This document shows positions 26,703 through 35,576 of a stretch of 64,000 nt of DNA, piece after piece; the first letter of the stretch is position 1, and each line of letters opens with the position of its first letter. The stretch lies in the NCBI RefSeq assembly GCF_004217175.1, contig NZ_SHKI01000006.1:350222-414221 (forward strand). Direction: 5' to 3'. The stretch is from Leucobacter luti. Lineage in GTDB: Bacteria > Actinomycetota > Actinomycetes > Actinomycetales > Microbacteriaceae. The notes under the pieces are model-generated. The model saw only the letters and a list, made by a program, of their open reading frames with translations. It was not told the DNA's origin and did no database searches. Position numbers and translations under genes: made by a program.

Positions 26703-26772
26703 GCGCAGGAGATCCGAACTCAGGCGGACGGAATCGTCAGATTCTCCCCGCCTGAGTTCGGACCTCCTGCGC
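26703..26772. repeat. 70-nt near-perfect palindrome (large hairpin)
   Basis: The 25-nt arms (26703-26727 and 26748-26772, core TCCGAACTCAGGCGG) pair with one mismatch. The 20-nt loop contains its own GAATC/GATTC stem, so the whole element folds as one long hairpin. It lies between two + strand genes and has no T tract. It could be a factor-dependent terminator, a REP-like palindromic element or a protein-binding site. No second copy is present in this window. Confidence 0.8.
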
Positions 26773-26906
26773 GAATTCGCGCGGTGCGCCGGACTGCGCA
26801 CCCGGCTGTGAAGACACTCTGCAAATGCGCTGCCGACACTCAGCTTGGCGCGCGTAGGGTGGGGCCTGTCGGCGTAACTCGGGGGCGCCCCGGGGAAAGG
26901 TGCGGT

Positions 26907-27599
26907 ATGAAGGTCATCAGCTACAACCTGCGGAAGAATCGTGCGGTCATTGAGATCGCCGATCTCGCGGCGGATCACGAAGTTGACGTGCTGTGTCTGC
27001 AGGAGGCTGAGTCCGTCGCGCTGCCGCAGCGGCTCGGGTCGCTCGAGCTCGTGCACGCCACCGAGCGCAACCGGCTCGGGCTCGCAATGTACGTGCGGGC
27101 CGACCGCTTCGTGACCCGCTCGGCGCACACGTTTCAGCTGAAGAAGTCGCTGCACGATCGCCTGCTGGCCCCGGCGCACGAGCGCCTGCTTGGCGCACGC
27201 CTGCACGATCGCGAGACAAGCCGTGACCTGGTGGTCGCCTCGTTCCACGCTGCGCCGCTCACCGCGCTCAACTCGCTGCGCCGCCACCAGATCCACGCGG
27301 CGCTCGGCGAGCTGCGCGGCCTCGGCCCCGGCCTGCCCGCCCTGATGGTGGGCGACTACAACTACCCAGTTTTCAAGGGGCGGCTCGACACCGAGATGCG
27401 GGATCAAGGCTATGAGCTGAGCCTGAGCGACAAGCGCACCTATACGCGCTACAAGATGTTCCGCGGCCACTTCGACTTCGCGACGTCAATGGGCCTCGAC
27501 ATCGAGAGTGTGTCCACGCTCGGACGCGGCCTCTCGGACCACCTCCCGATTCTGGTTTCCGCGGGGCTGGCCGCCGAGCGGGTTCCGGCCGCAGCCTAG
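26907..27599 (+). CDS. Endonuclease/exonuclease/phosphatase family protein
   Basis: The product has 230 residues. It carries the family's signatures in order: MKVISYNLRKN at the N-terminus, CLQEAES (metal-binding Glu), VGDYNYP (Asp/Asn) and the C-terminal LSDHLPI (Asp-His pair). The domain is complete, with no signal peptide or membrane helix, so it is cytoplasmic. The substrate (nucleic acid, phospholipid or phosphoinositide-like) cannot be told from sequence. The ATG at 26907 is preceded by AAAGGTG. Its stop and that of the convergent HAD gene share 4 bases (CTAG). Confidence 0.85.
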   Translation: MKVISYNLRKNRAVIEIADLAADHEVDVLCLQEAESVALPQRLGSLELVHATERNRLGLAMYVRADRFVTRSAHTFQLKKSLHDRLLAPAHERLLGARLHDRETSRDLVVASFHAAPLTALNSLRRHQIHAALGELRGLGPGLPALMVGDYNYPVFKGRLDTEMRDQGYELSLSDKRTYTRYKMFRGHFDFATSMGLDIESVSTLGRGLSDHLPILVSAGLAAERVPAAA

Positions 27600-28309
27600 G
27601 CGAGCTCGCCCGCTGCGAGGTACGCGGGCACCTGCGCTACCGAGGCGAGCACGGCGGTCGCCGCCGCGGGGAACTCCGCGCGGTCGAGCTTGCCCGTGAG
27701 CACGCCGATCGAGTGCGCGGCGCCCGAGTGGGCGCCGGCGAGCACGTCGACGGCGGTGTCGCCGGCCACGAGCACCTCAGCGACGTCGATTGTGCCGGTG
27801 CGCTCCATAGCGCGGTGGATCATGTGCGGGGCCGGCCGGCCGGCCGCGACCTCGTCGCCGCACACCAGCGCGTCAATGGCGAGCGTCGGTGCCGCACCGG
27901 CCACGCTGGAATCGTCCACGTGCCAGCCGAGCTCGGTGAGGATACCCGAGGCCACGTCGCGCGAGAACCCGGTGGTGAGCGCCACGCGCACCCCGTTCGC
28001 GCGCAGCTCCGTGATCGCCTCGGTCACCCCCGGGATCGGGGTGGGCGGGGCCGCAGCGTAGCGCTCGGCGAGGATCTCGCGGAAGCGATCGAACGTCGCC
28101 TCGACGAGGCCTGGCACGGTGGCGTCGCCGCCGCCCAGGCCGATGAGCGCGGTGATCGCCGCGCGCTTCTCCGTGCCCATCCACTCCTGCAGATCGGCGG
28201 GGGCGACGGCGACCCCGGTCTCGGTGACCGCGTCTTCGAGCGCGCGGTACACGGCGCCGCCGTCGTCAATCGTGGTGCCGGCCATGTCGAAAACGGCGAG
28301 GGTGATCAT
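27596..28309 (-). CDS. PhnX-like HAD hydrolase (phosphonoacetaldehyde hydrolase-like)
   Basis: The product has 237 residues. HAD motifs are intact: FDMAGTTID (nucleophile Asp8 and acid/base), TTGFSRD, RPAPHM with its Arg, and GDTAVDV. In the cap, MGTEKRAAI places Lys48 where PhnX has its Schiff-base lysine (MGxxKxxHI), supporting C-P bond cleavage of phosphonoacetaldehyde. It matches the phosphonatase-like HAD family found with phosphonate transporters. The stop codon of the upstream GntR gene overlaps its ATG by 4 bp, and the oxidase plus PhnDCE lie on the opposite strand. Expected products are acetaldehyde and phosphate, but activity is inferred. Confidence 0.8.
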   Translation of the reverse strand: MITLAVFDMAGTTIDDGGAVYRALEDAVTETGVAVAPADLQEWMGTEKRAAITALIGLGGGDATVPGLVEATFDRFREILAERYAAAPPTPIPGVTEAITELRANGVRVALTTGFSRDVASGILTELGWHVDDSSVAGAAPTLAIDALVCGDEVAAGRPAPHMIHRAMERTGTIDVAEVLVAGDTAVDVLAGAHSGAAHSIGVLTGKLDRAEFPAAATAVLASVAQVPAYLAAGELA

Positions 28310-29124
28310 GCGTGCTCCTGGGGCTGCTGGTCCGACGCGGATTGCGCCGGTGAATCGGTGGGGGAGAGAAACGGGCCGGCGACGGCCTGCCGCGTCAGTG
28401 GGATTCGATGCTCGGCGCTGTTTTCGACCGCGAAGTTGGTCATCGACGGCAGGTAGCGGTCGTCCGCGGTCTCGATGACCGCGCCGAACTCGTTCGTGGC
28501 GAGGCGGCGCACGCGCAGCAGCGGTGAGCCCGGGGCAATGCCGAGCTGCTCAACCTCGAGCGGGTGGGCGGCGATGGCGTCGATCACGTGCCGGGCGCGC
28601 ACGGGCACCACCCCGGCGGCCGCGAGCGCCTGGTAGATGCTGCCGCCGTCGAGGTCGGCGGAGAGGAGGTGCCGGCCGATCTCGTACGGGTAGAGCGAGC
28701 GCTCAAGCATCGCCGGTTTGCCGTCGAGGGTGCGCACGCGGATGATCTCGACGATCGGGGAGTCGGGCGGGATCCGCAGCTCGGTGGCGATCCGCTCGGT
28801 GGCGGGACGGCGGCTCGCCTCGATCACGCGCTGGCCCGGGGTAAAGCCGAGTTCGCGCGCCCACTCGGTGAACGACATGAACGTGTCGAACGACTGCACG
28901 GGCGCCGTGCGCTGCACGCGCGGCGGGGTCCCGCGGCCGCCAACGATCATGCCCTCGGCGCGGAGTGCCGCGAGCGCCTGGCGCACCGGGCCGCGCGAGG
29001 TGCCGAACTCGGCGATGAGCGATTTCTCGCTCGGTACCTTGTCGCCCTGCTGCCAGGTCCCGGTGCGGATGCGGCGGATCATCTCCTCGTACAGCTGCAC
29101 GTGGAGGGGTGCGGTGGTGGTCAT
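28306..29124 (-). CDS. GntR-family transcriptional regulator with UTRA domain
   Basis: The product has 272 residues. The N-terminal winged helix-turn-helix (about 5-75) contains QGDKVPSEKSLIAEFGTSRGPVRQAL, the GntR signature. The remainder (about 95-250) is a UTRA (HutC-type) ligand domain with RIPPDSPIVEIIRVRTLDGKPAMLERSLYP. It sits first in the minus-strand pair with the HAD hydrolase and faces the oxidase-phnDCE genes, so it likely senses a phosphonate or its breakdown product. An 18-bp repeat just upstream of its start, and a copy in front of the divergent gene, are candidate operators. Confidence 0.9.
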   Translation of the reverse strand: MTTTAPLHVQLYEEMIRRIRTGTWQQGDKVPSEKSLIAEFGTSRGPVRQALAALRAEGMIVGGRGTPPRVQRTAPVQSFDTFMSFTEWARELGFTPGQRVIEASRRPATERIATELRIPPDSPIVEIIRVRTLDGKPAMLERSLYPYEIGRHLLSADLDGGSIYQALAAAGVVPVRARHVIDAIAAHPLEVEQLGIAPGSPLLRVRRLATNEFGAVIETADDRYLPSMTNFAVENSAEHRIPLTRQAVAGPFLSPTDSPAQSASDQQPQEHA

Positions 29125-29136
29125 GCGGACAGACTA

Positions 29137-29154
29137 CAAGTTGTCTTGACTGCT
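29137..29154. promoter_or_regulatory. Candidate GntR operator, copy 1
   Basis: CAAGTTGTCTTGACTGCT lies 13 bp upstream of the GntR start. It contains the inverted CAAG-TTGT-CTTG and matches copy 2 (29250-29267) at 16 of 18 positions. Confidence 0.65.
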
Positions 29155-29249
29155 CGCGCGGTGCCCCGGTGGCCGCCGCGTGAACGCCCGGTGACGGTTT
29201 TGCGTGCCCGACGCCCGGCTCGATGAACGCTCAGCGAACTCCGGCGACT

Positions 29250-29267
29250 CAAGTTGTGTTGACTACT
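29250..29267. promoter_or_regulatory. Candidate GntR operator, copy 2
   Basis: CAAGTTGTGTTGACTACT lies 23 bp upstream of the oxidase start and is a direct repeat of copy 1. It includes TTGACT, which could double as a -35 box, so binding there would block transcription of the oxidase-phnDCE genes. Confidence 0.65.
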
Positions 29268-29289
29268 TTCGGCACCGCAGGATCGAACC

Positions 29290-30423
29290 ATGAATTCGCA
29301 GACCCCAGCACCCAGCATCGCCATCGTCGGTGCCGGCATCGTCGGCCTGGCGCACGCCGTGGCCGCGCTCGACGCCGGCTACCGCGTCACCGTGATCGAG
29401 CAGGACGCCGCGGCCGTGACATCGAGCGTGCGCAACTTCGGGCACGTGGGGGCGTCGGTGCAGGCCGGCGAGCTCGGCGAGCTTGCGCGCGAGAGCCTGC
29501 CGCTCTGGCTCGGCCTCGCTGAGCGCGCCGGGGTCGAGGCGCGGCGCTCGGGAACGCTTGCCGTGGCGCGCTCCGACGCCGAGGCCGCGGTGCTACACGA
29601 GGTCCTTGCCGAGCGCGCGCCCGAGGGGGCGCGCCTTCTGAGCGGTGCTGCCGCGGCGGCCGAGCTGCGGCTCGCACCCGGGGGCGAGGCTGCCGGGGCG
29701 ATCCGGGCGGGGCTCATGCTCCCGGCCGACATCACGGCGAACCCGCGCACTGCCGTGGCGCGCATCGCCGCCTGGATCGCCGGGCACGAGCAGGGCGAGG
29801 TGCGCTTTCGCACGACCGTGCATGCTGTCGATACCGGTCTCGTGGAGACGAGTCGAGGCAGGATCGAGGCCGACACCGTGATCGTGGCGACCGGCCACCT
29901 GCTGGGGCGCCTCTTCCCGGAGCTCGCCAGCACCGGTGGGGTGCGCGAGTGCGCGCTGCAGATGGCCAGGGTGCGCGCGCCGCACGCGATGGGGCTGGGC
30001 CCCGCAGTGCTCACGGGCACGTCGATGCTCCGCTACGGCCGTTTCGACGGGCCCGCCGCCGACGCGTTGCGGGACGAGCTCACGGCCCAGCGCCCCGAGC
30101 TGTTCGAGATCTCGGCGAACGTGATGCTCACGCAGCAGGCAGACGGCACGCTGCTCGTCGGGGACTCGCACGCCGCACACGACGCGGCCCCGCCGTTCCT
30201 CGACGAGCGCTGGTCGCGGATCCTGCTCGACGAGGTTGCGACCCTGCTCGGCGCTCCCCGCCTCGACGTGCTTGAGCGCTGGCAGGGCCTCTACGCCACG
30301 AGCACCGCCGGCGACATTCTGCGCGCGAGCCCGGCGCCCGGCGTGCACGTGGTCACGCTGACCACCGGCGTTGGCATGACCGTCGGCCTCGGCCTCGGCG
30401 CGCGCACGATCGCGGCGCTCTGA
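29290..30423 (+). CDS. FAD-dependent amine oxidase of phosphonate clusters (TIGR03364-type)
   Basis: The product has 377 residues. The N-terminal dinucleotide fold IAIVGAGIVGLAHAVAALDAGYRVTVIEQD binds FAD. The rest has the D-amino-acid-oxidase/glycine-oxidase layout and ends TLTTGVGMTVGLGLGARTI. FAD oxidoreductases of this type are repeatedly found with PhnX-like HAD proteins and phosphonate transporters. They are proposed to oxidise 2-aminoethylphosphonate or an N-methyl or related analogue to phosphonoacetaldehyde. That would replace the transaminase PhnW, which is absent here. ATG start with AGGA 7 bases upstream. The gene leads the + strand group with phnDCE. Confidence 0.82.
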   Translation: MNSQTPAPSIAIVGAGIVGLAHAVAALDAGYRVTVIEQDAAAVTSSVRNFGHVGASVQAGELGELARESLPLWLGLAERAGVEARRSGTLAVARSDAEAAVLHEVLAERAPEGARLLSGAAAAAELRLAPGGEAAGAIRAGLMLPADITANPRTAVARIAAWIAGHEQGEVRFRTTVHAVDTGLVETSRGRIEADTVIVATGHLLGRLFPELASTGGVRECALQMARVRAPHAMGLGPAVLTGTSMLRYGRFDGPAADALRDELTAQRPELFEISANVMLTQQADGTLLVGDSHAAHDAAPPFLDERWSRILLDEVATLLGAPRLDVLERWQGLYATSTAGDILRASPAPGVHVVTLTTGVGMTVGLGLGARTIAAL

Positions 30424-30490
30424 TCCGCCCGGCACCCCTTCCACCCAGATCACCCGCAGCACCCACGCACCACACCGACCAAGGAGAATC

Positions 30491-31405
30491 GTGAAGAAAT
30501 CCGCTATCCTCGCCGCCACCACCCTGGCCGCGCTGACCCTCACCCTCGCCGCCTGCTCGACCGGATCCGGTGCGGACTCGGCCGTGGCCGAGTCGGCGAC
30601 CTGCCCCGGCGGGAACACCCGGTTCGGGATCCTCCCGTACGAGGATCCGGATCGCCTCGAGCCCGCGTACCAGGCGCTCGGTGCCGCACTCTCGGAGCAG
30701 CTCGACTGCCCCGTCGAGGTGATCATCACGGAGGACTACGCCGCCGAGGTGCTCGCGATGGAGAACGACTCGCTTGAGATCGCGCAGTTTGGCCCCCTCG
30801 GCTTCGTCTTCGCGAACCAGCGCGCCGACGCCACCCCGCTCGCCTCGTTCGGCGACGCGGACGGCAAACCGACCACGTACACGGGCGGCATTTGGGTGCC
30901 GAAGGACTCCGAGATCCAGTCGATCGACGACCTCGTGGGGCACACCCTCGCGCTCGGCAGCCCCGGTTCCACCTCGGGCGATGCCCTTCCCATGTCGGCG
31001 CTCACCGACGCCGGGATCGCGGACCGGGTGACCGCCGACTACGCGGGCGGCCACCCGGAGGCGCTGCTCGCCCTGGTGAACGGCACGGTCGACGCCGCGC
31101 AGATCAACTCGCAGACGCTCGCCACGGCAGAGGCCGAGGGGACGATCGACACGAGCGAGTTCCGCCAGGTGTGGGAGTCGGAGGAGATCCCGAACGACCC
31201 GATCACGGTGCGCGGCAATCTGCCGCAGGAGTTCAAGGACGCGGTCGCAGACGCGCTGCTCACGCTCAAGACCGAGGACGTTGAGCAGGTGAGCGCGTTC
31301 CTCGGCGTCGATCCGGCGGGGCCCCTCATTCCCGTGACCGTGGAGACCTACCAGCCGCTGTTCGACCTGGCCGAGACCATGGGCCTCACCGAGAAAGACG
31401 TGTAG
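30491..31405 (+). CDS. phnD: Phosphonate ABC transporter substrate-binding lipoprotein
   Basis: The product has 304 residues. It has a lipoprotein signal peptide with lipobox LAAC (Cys22) and then a PhnD-type type II binding protein: FGILPYEDPDRLEPAYQALG, EDYAAEVLAMENDSLEIAQFGPLGF and LALGSPGSTSGDALP. PhnD proteins bind phosphonates or phosphite outside the membrane and deliver them to PhnE/PhnC. The GTG start has AAGGAG 5 bases upstream. The stop overlaps the phnC start by one base, indicating a single operon. Confidence 0.92.
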   Translation: MKKSAILAATTLAALTLTLAACSTGSGADSAVAESATCPGGNTRFGILPYEDPDRLEPAYQALGAALSEQLDCPVEVIITEDYAAEVLAMENDSLEIAQFGPLGFVFANQRADATPLASFGDADGKPTTYTGGIWVPKDSEIQSIDDLVGHTLALGSPGSTSGDALPMSALTDAGIADRVTADYAGGHPEALLALVNGTVDAAQINSQTLATAEAEGTIDTSEFRQVWESEEIPNDPITVRGNLPQEFKDAVADALLTLKTEDVEQVSAFLGVDPAGPLIPVTVETYQPLFDLAETMGLTEKDV

Positions 31406-32208
31406 TGCGCCCCGTCACCGCGCTCAGCGCACCCCGACCGAGCGGCGCCTCGGCCGCACCGAGCGCGCTCGGCGAGGTGCTCCTCGACGTGCACGCTATC
31501 TCAAAGAGCTTCGGCGACCGCGTCGTGCTCCAGGACATGAGCATGCGCGTGCACGCCGGGGAGGTCGTCGCGTTCCTCGGGGCAAACGGATCCGGAAAAT
31601 CGACCACCCTGCGCGCGGTGAACGGGCTCATCGAGGCGGACTCCGGCGACATTACGATCGCCGGGGTGCGCCTCACCGAGGCGAGCGCGGTGCGGCGGGC
31701 CGAGGCCCGCCGCACCGCCGCAACGGTGTTTCAGAAGATTCACCTCGTGCCGCGCCGCACGGTGCTCCAGAACGTGTGCGCCGGGGGCTTCGCGAGGCTC
31801 CCCGCCTGGCGTTCGCTGCCGCCGCTGTTCGGGCGCGAGCTCGAGTCGGAGGCGATGGCCTGCCTCGACCGGGTGGGCCTCGCTGATCGGGCGCGTGACC
31901 GCGCGGGCAGCCTCTCCGGAGGCCAGCAGCAGCGCGTCGCGATCGCCCGCGCCCTGTGCCAGCGGCCGCGCATGATCCTCGCGGACGAGCCGGTGTCGGC
32001 CCTCGACCCGAAGGCCGCCGACGACGTGATGCAACTGCTCCACGACCTCGCGGCGCACGAGGGGCTCGGGGTGGCTGCCGTGCTGCACCAGCCGCAGCTC
32101 GCGCGGCGCTACGCCGACCGGGTGATCGGGCTGCGCGGGGGACGCCTCGTCTTCGACGCCGCTGTTCCCGAGATCGACGACGCGCTCCTCGCCTCGCTGT
32201 ATCTCTGA
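31405..32208 (+). CDS. phnC: Phosphonate ABC transporter ATP-binding protein
   Basis: The product has 267 residues. It contains a complete ABC ATPase: Walker [11 protein letters not shown]-loop TVFQKIHLV, signature [15 protein letters not shown], Walker [14 protein letters not shown] and an H-loop His in VLHQPQLA. The first ~22 residues are an Ala/Pro-rich extension not needed for the fold, so a later in-frame start is possible. The GTG overlaps the phnD stop by one base. Confidence 0.92.
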   Translation: MRPVTALSAPRPSGASAAPSALGEVLLDVHAISKSFGDRVVLQDMSMRVHAGEVVAFLGANGSGKSTTLRAVNGLIEADSGDITIAGVRLTEASAVRRAEARRTAATVFQKIHLVPRRTVLQNVCAGGFARLPAWRSLPPLFGRELESEAMACLDRVGLADRARDRAGSLSGGQQQRVAIARALCQRPRMILADEPVSALDPKAADDVMQLLHDLAAHEGLGVAAVLHQPQLARRYADRVIGLRGGRLVFDAAVPEIDDALLASLYL

Positions 32209-32298
32209 GCCCGGCGCCGCGCCACCGCGGGCACCGACCGCCCCGACAACACCGATACCACCGACCGCATCCGACCGCACCCCACCGTGAGGACCCCC

Positions 32299-33150
32299 GT
32301 GACCGACACACTCGCCGCCGCACCGCCGGCCGCACCGCGCCCACCCGACGCCCCGCGCACGCTCCCGGTGCCGCGTGACCCGCGGGCGCCGTATCGCGCC
32401 GGCTCATGGGCTGCGATTATCGGCGTCCTCGTGGTGCTTCACCTGCTCGCGTTCCAGGCCACGGACTTCAGGCCAGAAAAGCTCGTGACCGGTGCGACCG
32501 GCATGATGAACTTCCTGTCGGAGGCGATCCCGCCGGACCTCAGCCCCGAGGTGTTGCGGTCCGGACTGACCGGGGCGCTCACCACGCTCTGGGTGGGCCT
32601 GCTCGGCACCACGATATCCGTGCCGTTCGCGCTGCTGCTGGCGGTATTCGCGGCGCGCACCACCGCCCCAAACCGCTTCGTGTACCAGGCCGCCCGCGGG
32701 ATCCTCTCGTTCTTCCGCGCCGTGCCCGACATCGTGTTCGCGCTCATCTTCGTGACGGCCGTGGGTCTCGGCCCGTTCGCCGGCGTGCTCGCGCTGATCT
32801 GCCACAACACCGGCGTGATGGGGAAGCTCTGGGCGGAAGCAATGGAGGACGTCGATCCCGGGCCGGAGCAGGCGCTGCGCACCACGGGTGCGAGCCGCTG
32901 GCAGGTGGTCGCGAACGCCACGATCCCGGGCGTGCTCCCGCAGCTCACGGGCCTGCTGCTCTACCGCTTCGACGTGAACGTGCGGTCGTCGCTCGTGCTC
33001 GGCCTGGTGGGCGCCGGCGGCATCGGGCTGCTGATCAACAAGTCGATCAAGACATTCCAGTTCGACGAGATGCTGACCTACCTCATCATCATCCTCATCG
33101 TGATTGTGCTGGTCGATCTCGCGTCGTCCTGGATCCGGAAGCGCCTGTAG
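32299..33150 (+). CDS. phnE: Phosphonate ABC transporter permease
   Basis: The product has 283 residues. A Pro-rich cytoplasmic N-terminus precedes about six transmembrane helices. The cytoplasmic coupling motif of binding-protein-dependent permeases is clear (EAMEDVDPGPEQALRTTGAS), and PhnE-like GLVGAGGIGLLINKSI follows. The GTG at 32299 is preferred over 32287 because GAGGA sits 5 bases before it. A 90-bp gap separates it from phnC. It completes the PhnDCE importer. Confidence 0.9.
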   Translation: MTDTLAAAPPAAPRPPDAPRTLPVPRDPRAPYRAGSWAAIIGVLVVLHLLAFQATDFRPEKLVTGATGMMNFLSEAIPPDLSPEVLRSGLTGALTTLWVGLLGTTISVPFALLLAVFAARTTAPNRFVYQAARGILSFFRAVPDIVFALIFVTAVGLGPFAGVLALICHNTGVMGKLWAEAMEDVDPGPEQALRTTGASRWQVVANATIPGVLPQLTGLLLYRFDVNVRSSLVLGLVGAGGIGLLINKSIKTFQFDEMLTYLIIILIVIVLVDLASSWIRKRL

Positions 33151-33211
33151 GAGCCGCCCGGCGCGGACGGTGCACCCGGCCGCCGGGGTTCGCGCCCGTC
33201 GGGCCGCAACG

Positions 33212-33256
33212 CACCGAGCCGCGCCCCGCCGCGGGGCGGTGGAGCGCGGCTCGGTG
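33212..33256. terminator. Bidirectional terminator between phnE and the MarR gene
   Basis: A perfect 13-bp outer stem (CACCGAGCCGCGC at 33212-33224 with 33244-33256) encloses a second GC-rich stem. It sits between convergent genes. No strong T run is present on either side. Confidence 0.7.
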
Positions 33257-33273
33257 GTCGTGCGGGTGGTGCG

Positions 33274-33819
33274 CTAGGAGGCGGGCTCCTCGGTCACCTC
33301 GCGGGTGCAGCGGCTCGACGGGAGATCCGGCGGCGCGGCGTGCTCGGCGGTCGCGTTGAAGCGGTGCAGACCGCCGCGGAGCTGCTCGAGCTCGGCGTCG
33401 CTCCACCCGGAGAAGCGCTCGTGGTAGGCCTCCGCCCACTTGACGCGGATCCCGTCGAGCAGCTCTTGGGCCCGCGCGCTCGGGGTGAGGAGCACCACGC
33501 GGCGGTCCTCCGCGGCGGGCTCCGTCTCCACGAGGCCCAGCTCGCGCAGCTTCGCGAGCTGACGGCTCACCACCGCCTTGTCCATGTCGAGCATCTGCGC
33601 GATCCCGGTCGCCGTGAGCGGGCCCTTCCGCACGATCATCTGCAGCATGATGAGGCCGACGCCGCGCAGGTCCGCGTGGACCTCCTCGGCGTACCGCGCC
33701 CAGCGGCTGCGCGCGAACGCGATCACCTCTGAGAACTCGGAGATGATGTCGCCAACGATGTCGTCACCCTCGCCCCGCGCCTCCGGGGAGACGCGGGGCC
33801 GAGCAGAGCTGTCGCTCAT
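33274..33819 (-). CDS. MarR-family transcriptional regulator
   Basis: The product has 181 residues. The winged helix-turn-helix is clear: LTATGIAQMLDMDKAVVSRQ, with the wing LVETEPAAEDRRVVLLT containing the DRR motif. Helical dimerisation segments lie on both sides. Its ATG overlaps the stop of the efflux gene by one base (TGATG), so it is the second gene of the MFS-MarR operon. It likely autoregulates through the two palindromes over the operon promoter at 35577-35622. The inducer is unknown, probably a toxic compound exported by the transporter. Confidence 0.9.
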   Translation of the reverse strand: MSDSSARPRVSPEARGEGDDIVGDIISEFSEVIAFARSRWARYAEEVHADLRGVGLIMLQMIVRKGPLTATGIAQMLDMDKAVVSRQLAKLRELGLVETEPAAEDRRVVLLTPSARAQELLDGIRVKWAEAYHERFSGWSDAELEQLRGGLHRFNATAEHAAPPDLPSSRCTREVTEEPAS

Positions 33820-35519
33820 CAGCGCTCCGAGCTGTCGGTCTTTATCGTGGTGGAGGGGGCCGCCTGGCTGTGGCGCGTCGGCAGCACGACCGGGCCGGTC
33901 GTGTCCGTGAGCACTGTGACCGAGCCGGTGAGGACGCCCTCGGCGTTGGCCTCCTCCGCCGCGCGCAGGTCGGCGATCTTCTCCGCGTTGCTCTTGGTGC
34001 TGAGCGGCACGTTGGGCAGGAAGATGATCGCGACCAGCGCGAGCAGCGCAATGGGGGACGCCGCGAAGAAGATGTTGCCGATGCTGTGCCCGTAGGCGGA
34101 CTCAACCACGAGCCGGATCGGCTCGGGCAGCTCGGCGACCTTGGGGAGCACGCCGCTCGCGAGCGACTCGGCCCCGGCGAGCTGCTCCGGGGCGAGCTTG
34201 GCGAGGCCGTCCTGGATGTAGCTGCTCACCTGGGCTGCGAGCATTGCCCCCATTGCCGACATGCCGGCGGTGCCGCCGATCGTGCGGAAGAAGGTGACCG
34301 AGGAACTCGCGACGCCCATCTGCGTTGGCGGCACCGTGTTCTGCACCACGAGCACGAGGTTCTGCATCGTCATGCCGACGCCGGCACCCATGATGAACAT
34401 CGAGACGCCCACGTACCAGTACGAGGTGTCGTAGCGGAGCTGGCCCATGAGGAGCAGGCCGGCGAGCAGCGCGACCGCGCCGATCACCATGTAGCGCTTC
34501 CACTTGCCGGTGCGCGTGATGATCTGTCCCACGATGGTCGAGGAGATCAGTACGCCGGCCATCATCGGGAGGGTGAGCAGGCTCGCCTCGATGACGGTGC
34601 GGCCGCGGGCGAGCTGCATGTACTGGCCGAGGAACACCGCGGTCCCGAACATGGCGAGACCCACGGCGATGCTCGCGACGACGGCGAGGGTGAACGTGCG
34701 GTTCTTGAACAGCGTGAGCGGGATCAGCGGCTCCTCGGCGCGAGTCTCAACGAACACCGCGAGCGCGAGCACGATGAGGCCGCCGCCGACCATCGCGATC
34801 GTCTGCCACGACCACCAGTCAAAGTTGGAGCCACCGAGGGTGACCCAGATAAGCAAACTGGTGAAGCCGGCGGAGATGAGCGCGGCACCGAGGTAGTCGA
34901 TCTTGATCTTCTGCTTGAACGTCTGCAGGTGCAGCGTGCGCTGCAGCATGATGATTGCCACGATCGCGATCGGGGCCGCGACGTAGAAGTTCCAGCGCCA
35001 GCCGATGGTGTCGGTGATGAGGCCACCGAGCAGCGGGCCGCCCACGGTGGCGACAGCCATCACGGCGCCCATGATGCCCATGTACTTGCCACGCTCAAGC
35101 GGGCTGACCACTTCGGCGAGGACGATCTGGCCGAGCACGCCGAGGCCGCCGGCGCCGAGGCCCTGGAGCACGCGGAACACGATGAGCCAGGTCGGATCCT
35201 GCGCGGTGCCGGCGAGGGCGGAGCCCAGGGTGAAGACGATGAGGGCGATCTGCAGGAGCGCCTTCTTGCTCGTGAGGTCGGCGAGCTTGCCCCAGATGGG
35301 GGTGGAGATCGCGCTCGCGAGCATGGTCGCGGTGACCACCCAGGTGAACGCGGCCTGCGTGCCGCCGATGTCGGCGATGATGATCGGCATCGAGGTGCCG
35401 ACCACGTTCATCGCGAGCATCGAGACGAACATGCTGAGGAACAGGCCGGCAAGCGCGAGGTGCTTTGCGCGGCCGGTGAGGAGCGCCCCGCTGGGGGCGG
35501 CTGGGTGAACTGCGGTCAT
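33819..35519 (-). CDS. DHA2-family (EmrB/QacA-type) MFS drug efflux transporter
   Basis: The product has 566 residues with about 14 transmembrane helices. It carries the DHA motifs: WGKLADLTSKKALLQIALI (motif A-like), FRVLQGLGAGGLGVLGQIV (motif B region) and AVMAVATVGGPLLGGLITD (motif C, drug antiporters). A hydrophilic tail of about 60 residues follows the last helix. The ATG at 35519 is chosen over an in-frame start at 35591 because the -10 box occupies 35591-35596. The upstream residues would lie in untranscribed DNA, and MTAVHPAAP is a normal N-terminus. The operon with MarR suggests inducible multidrug or metabolite export. Confidence 0.92.
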   Translation of the reverse strand: MTAVHPAAPSGALLTGRAKHLALAGLFLSMFVSMLAMNVVGTSMPIIIADIGGTQAAFTWVVTATMLASAISTPIWGKLADLTSKKALLQIALIVFTLGSALAGTAQDPTWLIVFRVLQGLGAGGLGVLGQIVLAEVVSPLERGKYMGIMGAVMAVATVGGPLLGGLITDTIGWRWNFYVAAPIAIVAIIMLQRTLHLQTFKQKIKIDYLGAALISAGFTSLLIWVTLGGSNFDWWSWQTIAMVGGGLIVLALAVFVETRAEEPLIPLTLFKNRTFTLAVVASIAVGLAMFGTAVFLGQYMQLARGRTVIEASLLTLPMMAGVLISSTIVGQIITRTGKWKRYMVIGAVALLAGLLLMGQLRYDTSYWYVGVSMFIMGAGVGMTMQNLVLVVQNTVPPTQMGVASSSVTFFRTIGGTAGMSAMGAMLAAQVSSYIQDGLAKLAPEQLAGAESLASGVLPKVAELPEPIRLVVESAYGHSIGNIFFAASPIALLALVAIIFLPNVPLSTKSNAEKIADLRAAEEANAEGVLTGSVTVLTDTTGPVVLPTRHSQAAPSTTIKTDSSER

Positions 35520-35576
35520 TCGGGGGTGGGATCCTTCGCGACGAGAAGTGCCGGGTCGCCTGACGGGGCACGATTT

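Noticed and set aside
26703..26772. Palindrome as an insertion sequence end or integron site
   Set aside because: No transposase or integrase, target duplication or second copy is present.
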